A stretch of 32,801 nucleotides of DNA from a virus: the IMG/VR virus record IMGVR_UViG_3300034061_001988, positions 1-32,801 of that record; one strand, given 5' to 3'. The notes under the pieces are model-generated. The model worked only from the letters and a program-made list of their open reading frames with translations, searched no databases and had not been told where the DNA came from. The position numbers and the translations under genes are program-made. This document shows positions 5,741 through 12,996 of the stretch, one piece after another. Numbering within the stretch: the first letter of the stretch is position 1; the number at the start of each line of letters is the position of its first letter.

Positions 5741-6012
5741 CCAAAACGGAAGCGGAATTGGATATGCTGGTGGCCGATCTGGAATACGAAAACCGGCTGC
5801 TGCGGGCCAGGAATGAACGCCTGGAAACAGAAAAAACCGATTGGGTTTGCCCGTTCTGTTACGCGACCAAATGCGAAACGCCTGGCGAATGCAAAAGCCT
5901 GGCGATCCGCAACCAGGTGCTGGAGGAAGTCGCCAAGGAATTCGACAAAATGAAAGTCCTAGGCGACACCGCGGCTTCGTTTGCGGTGTTTGTCAGGAAC
6001 ATGAAACGTTAA
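5737..6012 (+). CDS. Small coiled-coil/zinc-finger protein
   Basis: Residues 1-34 form a heptad-patterned helix (LDMLVADLEYENRLLRARNE). They are followed by CPFC at 38-41 and further cysteines at 46 and 52, a plausible four-cysteine zinc site, and then a second helix. The layout suggests a dimeric nucleic-acid-binding or regulatory protein. It is the last gene of the rightward operon and its TAA overlaps the stop of the endolysin gene on the other strand within TTAA (6009-6012). Confidence 0.65.
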   Translation: MTKTEAELDMLVADLEYENRLLRARNERLETEKTDWVCPFCYATKCETPGECKSLAIRNQVLEEVAKEFDKMKVLGDTAASFAVFVRNMKR

Positions 6013-6446
6013 ACGAACGGCCTGGTTCCGGCCTTGTCGATAATCAGGGCTTGTTTGCGCGGTGCGGTCGAATCGGTGTTGGGTACGCTGATATGCGTCC
6101 AGCGGTCAAACTCGCGAATCACCTGGTCATACCCGATGCCGCTGGCCACGATCTTTCGCACCACTTCGTCGGGCGTCATGCCTGGCACACGGAAGTCGGC
6201 AGCGCATCCAATCCGGTGCTGGCTGGTGTCTCGGCTGCCCACGGCGTCGTTTACCTTTTTTGTCCGCAGCCCCGACGAAATCATTATCGGCTTGCCGCCC
6301 AGCACGACCTTGACTTGCTCCAGGAAGTCAGCCAGGCGCGTCAGGTTGGCCAGTTCCTGGTCGTTGGGGCTGTTGTCCCATCCGTTGCGCTCGGCTGTTT
6401 CGGATGCGGTCAATTCTTCTAGGGTGAAATGTGGCGTCAGGTTCAT
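6009..6446 (-). CDS. M15-family endolysin (L-Ala-D-Glu or D-Ala-D-Ala type peptidase)
   Basis: This 145-residue enzyme has the M15 zinc peptidase motif SxHxxGxAxD as S75-H77-G80-A82-D84, the downstream Glu112 and the WTH motif with His118. His77, Asp84 and His118 should bind zinc, and Glu112 is the likely catalytic base. The N-terminus (HFTLEELTASETA) and the SSGLRTKKVN segment (57-66) are typical of phage M15A endolysins that cut the peptide part of peptidoglycan. There is no signal peptide, so it should need the holin encoded immediately upstream (start codons overlap by four bases). It is the last gene of the late operon. Confidence 0.93.
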   Translation of the reverse strand: MNLTPHFTLEELTASETAERNGWDNSPNDQELANLTRLADFLEQVKVVLGGKPIMISSGLRTKKVNDAVGSRDTSQHRIGCAADFRVPGMTPDEVVRKIVASGIGYDQVIREFDRWTHISVPNTDSTAPRKQALIIDKAGTRPFV

Positions 6447-6853
6447 TTTTTGCCCTTCATGTCAACGATTTTTTCCAGTGTGCGGCCACCAAAGTAAAAC
6501 GACATCACCAGCATTCCCCACTGGCCCAGCAGTGTGACGTATTCCTCGTTTGCGTTGTAGCCGAATGCCGACATCATGGCAAACACAAAGTAGCCCACAA
6601 AGATGGCCACTAGGGTCATGGGCCGGATGTTTTTGGACAGCCAGGAATCCGACGACATATCGGCTTTCAGGCGGTCGGTCAGGTTGTTTTGCTCGGTCTT
6701 GTACAGGTCGGTGTCGTTGGCCATCTTGGCCAGTTCGCCCGACTGCGCCAGCGTGGCCAGTTCCAGTTGCGCCTTGGCCTTGGCTTCGGGGTCTGGAATC
6801 AGTTTGTCGATCAGCTTGCCGCCGACATTCAACAACGCGTCAAGTGCAAACAT
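6443..6853 (-). CDS. Holin, GTA_holin_3TM-like
   Basis: The 136-residue product has an N-terminal amphipathic segment (GGKLIDKLIPDPEAKAKAQ) and the phrase SWLSKNIRPMTLVAIFVGYF, followed by a second hydrophobic region (LLGQWGMLVMSFYFGGRTLEKI). This matches the holin family found in gene transfer agents and many proteobacterial phages. Such holins permeabilise the inner membrane to let the endolysin reach the wall. Its stop overlaps the endolysin start. Confidence 0.85.
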   Translation of the reverse strand: MFALDALLNVGGKLIDKLIPDPEAKAKAQLELATLAQSGELAKMANDTDLYKTEQNNLTDRLKADMSSDSWLSKNIRPMTLVAIFVGYFVFAMMSAFGYNANEEYVTLLGQWGMLVMSFYFGGRTLEKIVDMKGKK

Positions 6854-6856
6854 GGC

Positions 6857-7276
6857 TTACCCCTTTGATGCTGTTACGGTGTCGTCGCCTTTGGACACGG
6901 TGACCTTTTCGCCTTCCACGGTCACTTTCATTGGCTGCTCTTTGCGATCCAGTTTGTCCAGTTTGTCGATCAACTGTTTCATCACTTCAAACTCTGGCTT
7001 TTCCTGTTTGGCGTTGGCGCCAGCAATGCCGTTCAGCATGGAAATCAAAGCGGTCAACGACGCGCCCAAAAGGCCCATCACGGCGGCGATCTTGTCTTTG
7101 TCCAACACCAGGCTGGACGCCACCCCAATGGTCACAATCAGCGTAATGTAAAACAGGCCATGCTTGCCAATGGCGCGGCCAGCAACGTCCTTGGCGGGCG
7201 ATGCGGCTTCCATCTTGCTCAACTCGACCCTGGCTTGGGCCTTAATCATTTCGATTTGGTGCAATTGCTCGTTCAT
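6857..7276 (-). CDS. Lysis-cassette membrane protein (two predicted spans)
   Basis: The 139-residue product has a charged helical N-terminus, two hydrophobic helices (about 41-59, GLFYITLIVTIGVASSLVL, and 64-87, IAAVMGLLGASLTALISML) and a lysine-rich helical tail. It lies three bases upstream of the holin gene. It may be a second holin or an antiholin. No family name is assigned. Confidence 0.65.
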   Translation of the reverse strand: MNEQLHQIEMIKAQARVELSKMEAASPAKDVAGRAIGKHGLFYITLIVTIGVASSLVLDKDKIAAVMGLLGASLTALISMLNGIAGANAKQEKPEFEVMKQLIDKLDKLDRKEQPMKVTVEGEKVTVSKGDDTVTASKG

Positions 7277-7277
7277 G

Positions 7278-7520
7278 TCAATGCCCCTTTAACCAACTAA
7301 GTGCAAACCCTACGGCGCTGGAAATGAACGACACAAACGCCATTCCAGCCCAAAAGCCCCCGCGGCCCTGGTTGGCCAGCGCCACCAGCTTTTCCAGGTT
7401 GCTTTCCATCTTGTCCATTTTCTTTTCCATGTCGTCAAAACGGCGCTCGTAGTTTTGTACCTTTTCCCACAACACGCCATATTTGACCGGATCAATTCCG
7501 GATTCTTCAAACTGCGCCAT
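7278..7520 (-). CDS. Coiled-coil, C-terminally anchored membrane protein (XhlA-like layout)
   Basis: The start was set at the ATG at 7520, which follows AAGGAAAGTGAA; an ATG ten codons upstream overlaps the previous gene. The 80-residue product has a heptad-rich helix (VQNYERRFDDMEKKMDKMES, about 21-50) followed by one membrane helix (GFWAGMAFVSFISSAVGFAL) and a short basic end. This is the layout of XhlA-type lysis accessory proteins, but the sequence match is not strong. Three membrane proteins in a row precede the endolysin. Confidence 0.65.
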   Translation of the reverse strand: MAQFEESGIDPVKYGVLWEKVQNYERRFDDMEKKMDKMESNLEKLVALANQGRGGFWAGMAFVSFISSAVGFALSWLKGH

Positions 7521-7521
7521 T

Positions 7522-10035
7522 TCACTTTCCTTGTCGGCTGATTTCATCAAGGGTACTTCCAGCGCCTAGCTCTAAGGCTTTTTCTATGCGGGCTTTGCCT
7601 TTAGATTTTTGCACGGCTTGACGCGCCATTGTTCCAATCGGTATGCCGCCAGCAAACTTAAATCCGGCAACGTTTCCAACTTGCTCAAGGCCACCGGCGG
7701 CTTTGTCGGCCAAATAAGCCACCACGCTGTTGGAATTGTTGACAAACGACCCACGGGGCTGGAATTGCGTGTACGCGGCCACGTTGCCCAGGGTACGCAA
7801 CTGCAACTGGCTTTCAGGATCAAAGATGGCGCCAAGGTTGTTTACATCGTCTAGGCGCTTTAAATTTTTGTTGTAGTTCGCTTGGCTGAAATTGCCTCTG
7901 CCGTCAATGATGCCCGCTTTGTCTGACAAGTAATTGATGGTTCCGGCTTTGATGTGCTGGTGACCCAATGAATTACGGCCAAGGGTGTCAATCATCGTAT
8001 TGATGTTTTTGTTGACGCCGTTAATGACAAACTTATTGAAATACTTGTCAGCGGGAACGGAATCGTTAACCGCGGCTTTATATGCTGGGTCTTTTTTCAA
8101 CGCTTCAAAACGTTCACGCGCCAAACCTCTGGCTTGGTCAGCAATCGGTTTTAACGCCGCTGTTTCGTTTGATAGCGGCAACTTGTCCAACTCTTGAACC
8201 ATGATTCGTGCGGCCTGGCGAACGTTGCCATCTTTGGCTTCGGCTGACAGGCGGCTCAAATTACGACGCATCGACAGGTATTGATCGAACGTCATGGCTC
8301 CAGAATCGGCAAGCGTCTTTAGTTCACGGTACTGCGAAATACCTTGGCCATCGGTCAACAGCAATTCTTTGCTTAATTGCTGGTCAATGTTTTTCAACAA
8401 TGCGGGCGAATCAACTGGAAGTTCACCACCGGCTTTGTCGCGCAATTCCGTAAATTTGGCGTCGATAGCTGCGTTACGCGTTTTGTCCAGCGCCTTGTAT
8501 TCATCAATCAACGCCTGGCTGGATTCAATGGTCTTGGTGGTGTACACGTCCGGCGCGGCTTTTTCGCGAATCAATGGCACGTTATCTACCAGTTGCTTGT
8601 TAACTTCGTTTTTACGCGTGGCAAATTCAGGAAATTGGCCGCGTAAGTTCATTTCCTCGGAAATCAAAATTGGGTTGCCCGTTGCTTCGCCTTCTGTCAA
8701 ACGAACAGGAATTGGCAGCGAATCAGCTTCCAGGTGGCGCAACACGACGGGCGTGTTCACTTTGTCCAAGGGCATATTGCCGTACAACTTTTGGAATTCG
8801 TCCGTGGCACTTGTCAAAGCCTGGCGCACGATGGTTGCGTCCGGTGTGGCTGCTGCGCCCGCACTTACGCGGCCAGGGGCTGGTGGAACGGCCTGTGGCG
8901 GCACGGGAACGCCTGGGGCTGTGGGTTGGCCTGGGCCGCCCAACGTTGGCGCCCTACGCGGCACTCTGGTGGTTCCTGGCGCTATTGCCTCAACGGTCGC
9001 ACCGACGCCGCGTTGAACGGCTGCGGGCGTCACATCCTTGGTGGCTTGCAAAACCTTACCGCCAGCTTGCTGCACGGCTTGGCCAGCCAGGCCCACTTCG
9101 CGCTGCACGGTCTTGCTGAACGGGGCCGCGGTCAGGCCCAATTCCATGTAGTACTGCACTTCCTGTTTGGGCATACCCGTTTTTTGGGCAATCCAATCGG
9201 CGCCTTTGTCCACGTTCTCGCCAATAAACTGCATGATGCGCTGGCTGGCTTCGCCTTTGTACTCGGGCGTTTCAGTGATGCCAAACGCTTTGCCAAACGG
9301 TTTGTCGATGGCGCTGACAACTTTGGCCTTGGTCGCTTCGGCTTGCGCTGGTGTTTGGCCAGTTGCGCGGGCGCCAGCATATGTGGCCATGCCAGCAATA
9401 CCAGGAACAACGCCAGCAACCGTGTCGGCCAGGGCAGCCGATCCGCGCAAAAACGACGTGACCTTGCTGGCCACTTTACCTTTGGGTGGCGGCTCGTTGA
9501 ATGCGTCGGCCACCGCGGCGTTCACCGCGTCGGGTTTCATCAGGTCGTCAACGCTCAGTTGGCCAGGGGTCGCGTCGGCTTTGCCGGTGTGGCCAAACAC
9601 GGCCTTGCGGCCACTTTCCATTTGCGTGATGCCAGCGGCCAATTGCTGGCGCACCAGCGGGCTGTCCAGGTCAATCGTCTGTTTGGGATCAAGCCCCGTC
9701 ACGCGGGCGACATGGGCGATATATGCCTTGGTGTCGTTTTCGTTGGGGGGCGCCCAGGTCGAAATCACGCCTTCCAGCGTGTTGATGCCTTTGCGCTTGT
9801 AACCCTTCAGGTTTTTGTCCAGCGCGGCCAAGCCTTCTTCCATGCTGCCAAACTCGGCCAACTTGCCACCAGGCATCAATGCGCCTGGATTGTTGGTGCG
9901 AATTGGCGCCGGTGTCTTGGGCTGGGCCGTGGCTGCTGGCGCTGCTGGCGGCCTTACCGTCGGCTTGATCTTCACGCCCAGGGCATCACCCACCGCGGCA
10001 TCAATTTGGGCGGGGTCGAACATTTCAGTAGCCAT
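7522..10035 (-). CDS. Large internal virion/ejection protein with N-terminal muralytic-like domain
   Basis: The 837-residue protein has a P/A-rich leader. Residues about 45-150 (RTNNPGALMPGG, FGSMEEGLAALDKNL, TLEGVISTWAPPNEND, YIAHVARVTGLD) resemble the peptidoglycan-hydrolase-like domain of phage structural proteins such as PRD1 P5-type or prophage virion lysins. The remaining 700 residues are largely helical with A/P/Q-rich stretches. Position last among structural genes and length fit the P22 gp16 slot (609 residues), an ejected protein helping DNA cross the envelope. The stop of the upstream gene and this ATG share one base (TAATG). Confidence 0.75.
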   Translation of the reverse strand: MATEMFDPAQIDAAVGDALGVKIKPTVRPPAAPAATAQPKTPAPIRTNNPGALMPGGKLAEFGSMEEGLAALDKNLKGYKRKGINTLEGVISTWAPPNENDTKAYIAHVARVTGLDPKQTIDLDSPLVRQQLAAGITQMESGRKAVFGHTGKADATPGQLSVDDLMKPDAVNAAVADAFNEPPPKGKVASKVTSFLRGSAALADTVAGVVPGIAGMATYAGARATGQTPAQAEATKAKVVSAIDKPFGKAFGITETPEYKGEASQRIMQFIGENVDKGADWIAQKTGMPKQEVQYYMELGLTAAPFSKTVQREVGLAGQAVQQAGGKVLQATKDVTPAAVQRGVGATVEAIAPGTTRVPRRAPTLGGPGQPTAPGVPVPPQAVPPAPGRVSAGAAATPDATIVRQALTSATDEFQKLYGNMPLDKVNTPVVLRHLEADSLPIPVRLTEGEATGNPILISEEMNLRGQFPEFATRKNEVNKQLVDNVPLIREKAAPDVYTTKTIESSQALIDEYKALDKTRNAAIDAKFTELRDKAGGELPVDSPALLKNIDQQLSKELLLTDGQGISQYRELKTLADSGAMTFDQYLSMRRNLSRLSAEAKDGNVRQAARIMVQELDKLPLSNETAALKPIADQARGLARERFEALKKDPAYKAAVNDSVPADKYFNKFVINGVNKNINTMIDTLGRNSLGHQHIKAGTINYLSDKAGIIDGRGNFSQANYNKNLKRLDDVNNLGAIFDPESQLQLRTLGNVAAYTQFQPRGSFVNNSNSVVAYLADKAAGGLEQVGNVAGFKFAGGIPIGTMARQAVQKSKGKARIEKALELGAGSTLDEISRQGK

Positions 10036-11657
10036 TACTGCCCCTTAATTAATTGCTGCATTCTGACGATGTTGTCTGTCAGGCGCTTGTAACCAGGCGT
10101 ATTCGGGCCACCGGCGGCTTTGACAACTTCGCGGATTGCGTCCTTGTCGTTGTTTTTGACGGCATCGAACAAACGCACGGCGTTGATGTCCACGGTCTGC
10201 GACCACCTGTTTTGGAAATCACGGGCCGCAAACGGATCGTTGGATTTGCCAAACGCATTTTGAACGCCCTGGTTGAACAGGTCGGTGGCGGTAGACAACG
10301 CACGGTTGACGCGGGCGGTCTGTTTGATCGCTGGCGCTGTCCAACTGGTTGTTCCGGAAATCTCGCCAGCAATGCCGCGGGCGGCGTCCGTACCGCCCAA
10401 GCCCGACGAATTGGCCAGCGATGCGGTTTGCAGCGCCATGTAATGGCCCAATTGGTTCAGGTTGGTGGCGTTGTCGCTGGTGAACGGCAAACCCGCGTAA
10501 CCGCCGGTCAACGCACCAATGAAGTTGGCGCCCTTACCGGTTATCACGTCGTCGGCCAGTTTGATGATCTGGTTGTTGTTGAACGTCTGCAACGGCACTT
10601 GCTGGGCAGCGTTCATGCTGTTAAGGCGAATGTCGTTGGCCGCTTGCGCGGTCTGTGGCGTTTCGCCTGGACGCAAACGGGCCACGGGTGTCGTGCCACC
10701 AGCGGGCGGCATTGGCTGGCCTTGCACGTTTGGCTGGGCCATTGGGCCACCGACACCAGGCATTTGGCCACCAGGGGCGCCAGGCATGGTCGAAACAGGG
10801 CGGGGCATTTGACCACCAGGTAACGCGGATGCGGGCGGGGTTTCAGCGGCAACACGTTGACCAAGGAATCGACCGTTGGCGTCCATGACGTTGACCACCG
10901 GTTGATTGTTTACGTCGTAATGGCTGAACACCTCGCGGCTGCCAGGCGGCAATTGCGCGGTGACCAGTGGCTGCTGCGCGACGGTGGTGGTCGGCGCTTC
11001 GCCAGCCACCGATGGGCGGGTCGTAGTTTGGAACGTGGCTGCGCCGGTGCTGGCCGTGCCAGCCTGGGGGGCAAACAATTGTTGCTGCTGCGCTGGGCTT
11101 AACAACGTGTTGGCGCCAGCAATCGCCATCGACGGCAGTTGTGGGCCTGACGGAATGTCGTTCCAGGTGGTTTTGTATGCGTCAATCAAACGCTGCAAAT
11201 CAACGTTGTCTGGATTTTCTTTTTTCAGCAAATCCATTTCGGCAAGGTAAGCGGCTTTGTCTTGAATCCCAAGGCGCCCAAGAATTGCAAACCGCTGGCC
11301 AATCATGCTGCGCTGCTCTTGCGTCAAGTTTTGTTTTGCTTGAATTGCTTGGGTTTGCGCGTTGCCTAAAGTGGTGAATTTGTTGATGTATTCAGTAGCA
11401 GTTAACGGCGCAAGACCTGGAAGCGCGGCGTTTATTTTGTCAAGGTCAATTCGGCCATCTGTTTGGTAATTGGCGGGGTCTTTTGAAAACGCTGCCACGT
11501 TATTGCGCTCTTGTTCTTTTTGCTGCTCCAAAGTAAGCGCAATTTTTTCTTGCTTGTATTGCTGGGCGCCGCGGGCCATGTTGACCATTTCGCCAAGCGA
11601 CATACTTGGCGTTGTTTTAATTTGGCTGCCAAGGGGGGTGATGTTGAAATCTGCCAT
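10035..11657 (-). CDS. Internal virion/ejection protein (P22 gp20-like position)
   Basis: The 540-residue product is helical at both ends. It has an early coiled segment (YKQEKIALTLEQQKEQERNN) and a long P/G/Q/M-rich middle (about 255-330, with GGQMPRPVSTMPGAPGGQM). It lacks a signal peptide or clear enzyme motif. It sits between a gp7-like and a gp16-like gene, the place of P22 gp20 (471 residues), so a role as an ejected DNA-injection protein is likely. This is mainly a context-based call. Confidence 0.6.
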   Translation of the reverse strand: MADFNITPLGSQIKTTPSMSLGEMVNMARGAQQYKQEKIALTLEQQKEQERNNVAAFSKDPANYQTDGRIDLDKINAALPGLAPLTATEYINKFTTLGNAQTQAIQAKQNLTQEQRSMIGQRFAILGRLGIQDKAAYLAEMDLLKKENPDNVDLQRLIDAYKTTWNDIPSGPQLPSMAIAGANTLLSPAQQQQLFAPQAGTASTGAATFQTTTRPSVAGEAPTTTVAQQPLVTAQLPPGSREVFSHYDVNNQPVVNVMDANGRFLGQRVAAETPPASALPGGQMPRPVSTMPGAPGGQMPGVGGPMAQPNVQGQPMPPAGGTTPVARLRPGETPQTAQAANDIRLNSMNAAQQVPLQTFNNNQIIKLADDVITGKGANFIGALTGGYAGLPFTSDNATNLNQLGHYMALQTASLANSSGLGGTDAARGIAGEISGTTSWTAPAIKQTARVNRALSTATDLFNQGVQNAFGKSNDPFAARDFQNRWSQTVDINAVRLFDAVKNNDKDAIREVVKAAGGPNTPGYKRLTDNIVRMQQLIKGQ

Positions 11658-11660
11658 TTT

Positions 11661-12296
11661 TTAACCCTTCATCAATGCGTACATCATTGCCGCATTGCCT
11701 ATGTTTCCAGCAGCGTTTGAATAAGCATTTGCAGCGCCAACTTGACCGCCAGCAATTGCGTTTGCGCCACCAACAGCAAGTTGCGCCATGTTGGTTCCGG
11801 CTGCCTGTCCCAAGGTACTGGTTTGACCTTGCGCGGTTTGGCCGATGCCAGCGATGCCCGCCAAGGTGTTGTAAATGTTTTGGCGTTGCGAAATCACTTG
11901 GGGCATGGCCGTGCCAAGCGTGTAATCCAGCGCAAACTTTTGTGCGGCGCGATCTACGTTTGAACCAGGGCTGCCAACGTTTGCGTTTTGCCTTGCAGCG
12001 CCGACACCTTGGTCAATCGCAAACTGGTAACCAGGCAAGCCCAAAATTTCCTCACGGGAAACGGGCGCCGTCAAACCAGGAAGCATTTCGCCAAGTCGGG
12101 TTAAGGCGCCATAACCCGCTTCGCGATACGGCTTTTGCTGCTCATTCAGAACGTCGAACATTTCCTTCTGGATGGCAGCGCCTTCACGCGTACCTTGAAG
12201 CTGTGTTTGCGCGGCATCTTTTGCGCCTTTTGCCCCCATGTAGCCGCTAACAAGGCTTGTTCCACCAACAATTAATGCAGCAGTAACCCAGGTCAT
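11661..12296 (-). CDS. DNA-transfer/ejection protein, P22 gp7-like
   Basis: The 211-residue product starts with a hydrophobic G-rich segment (VTAALIVGGTSLVSGYMGAK), followed by KGAKDAAQTQLQ and a region FDVLNEQQKPYREAGYGALTR that is widespread in phage DNA-transfer proteins. The rest is A/G/Q-rich and helical. Length is close to P22 gp7 (229 residues), the first ejected protein. It is followed by two larger ejection-type genes. The start overlaps the previous stop by four bases. Confidence 0.7.
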   Translation of the reverse strand: MTWVTAALIVGGTSLVSGYMGAKGAKDAAQTQLQGTREGAAIQKEMFDVLNEQQKPYREAGYGALTRLGEMLPGLTAPVSREEILGLPGYQFAIDQGVGAARQNANVGSPGSNVDRAAQKFALDYTLGTAMPQVISQRQNIYNTLAGIAGIGQTAQGQTSTLGQAAGTNMAQLAVGGANAIAGGQVGAANAYSNAAGNIGNAAMMYALMKG

Positions 12297-12757
12297 AATT
12301 TTTCCCCTTCCAAGGCTTTCATTTGCCCGACAATTTGTTTAAGTTTGTTCGATGAATCAAACAGCGCCGTATCGTCAGGCTCAATCAATTCAGCTTCAAT
12401 TTCATCTAAGTCGGTTTTGTCAGTTCGGTGTATCGTGATGCCGATTGCATCCGTCACCGCCAGGGTCACCCGCTTTGTTCCAGGCTTGCTTTCAATTACA
12501 TCGCCCGCTTGCAATTTTCGCATTCCAGCCTCAGTCCAGGCAATAATTTCACCTTTGGCGCACATAAAAAAATGCGGCTCTTTGTGAACCTTGCCAACAA
12601 TCAACGTGCCAGCCGAACGGTAAACACGGCGGCAATACATTCCAGGGCTGAAAAAATGCTCTGTTTTCAGTTCCGCTTGTGGCATTTTGACCATTTCGGC
12701 TTGCAGCCGGTCGATCTGCTCACGCGTTGGTGCATGGTCAAAAACTTCAAGTTCCAT
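12293..12757 (-). CDS. Cupin-like structural/accessory protein
   Basis: The ATG at 12757 shares a base with the upstream stop (TGATG). The 154-residue product has a helical start and then a beta-rich core (about 50-110) with the rhythm of a cupin barrel: GTLIVGKVHKEPHFFMCAKG, IIAWTEAGMRKLQAGDVIES and RVTLAVTDAIGITIHRT. The E-x-H-F motif and a late H resemble cupin ligand positions. Its place is where P22 has gp14, but similarity is not seen. The role is unknown; it could be a tail or head-completion factor. Confidence 0.6.
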   Translation of the reverse strand: MELEVFDHAPTREQIDRLQAEMVKMPQAELKTEHFFSPGMYCRRVYRSAGTLIVGKVHKEPHFFMCAKGEIIAWTEAGMRKLQAGDVIESKPGTKRVTLAVTDAIGITIHRTDKTDLDEIEAELIEPDDTALFDSSNKLKQIVGQMKALEGEKL

Positions 12758-12996
12758 CAAAATCTGCCCCCACCAATGCCGTTGATCGCAGTCAGTAATG
12801 TAAACGTACCAGCCGCTGGCGTCACGTTTCCAATGACGGTATTGTTGATTTCACCGCCGTTGATGATTTGGTAATTGACGGTCTGCGACACCAGTTGCGG
12901 GTTTTGCAGCCAAATGATCCATTCACGCGATGGCCGACCGGTCGCCTGTTCAAGAAACGGCGATGTCGGAAACCGAATGTTGGTTTGGGTGGCCAT
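12757..12996 (-). CDS. Small virion protein at the tail-needle position
   Basis: The 79-residue product has an N-terminal MATQTNIRFPTSPFLEQATG, a segment PSREWIIWLQNPQ, and a C-terminal repeat-like NGGEINNTVIGNVTPAAGTF. The INNTxIGxxTPAAGTFT motif is common in phage fibre and structural proteins, and a variant (STIDSSVIGGNVPAAAFFTA) occurs in the long fibre of this phage. It lies directly after the gp10-like gene, the slot of the P22 tail needle gp26, but is far shorter than a needle. Function is inferred only. Confidence 0.55.
   Translation of the reverse strand: MATQTNIRFPTSPFLEQATGRPSREWIIWLQNPQLVSQTVNYQIINGGEINNTVIGNVTPAAGTFTLLTAINGIGGGRF

Noticed and set aside
8734-10092. Long plus-strand open frame (452 codons) opposite the large ejection protein
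   Set aside because: It is antisense to a well-supported 837-residue gene, is rich in R/G/H/W without domain pattern, and lacks a suitable start context. High GC at third positions explains the open frame.
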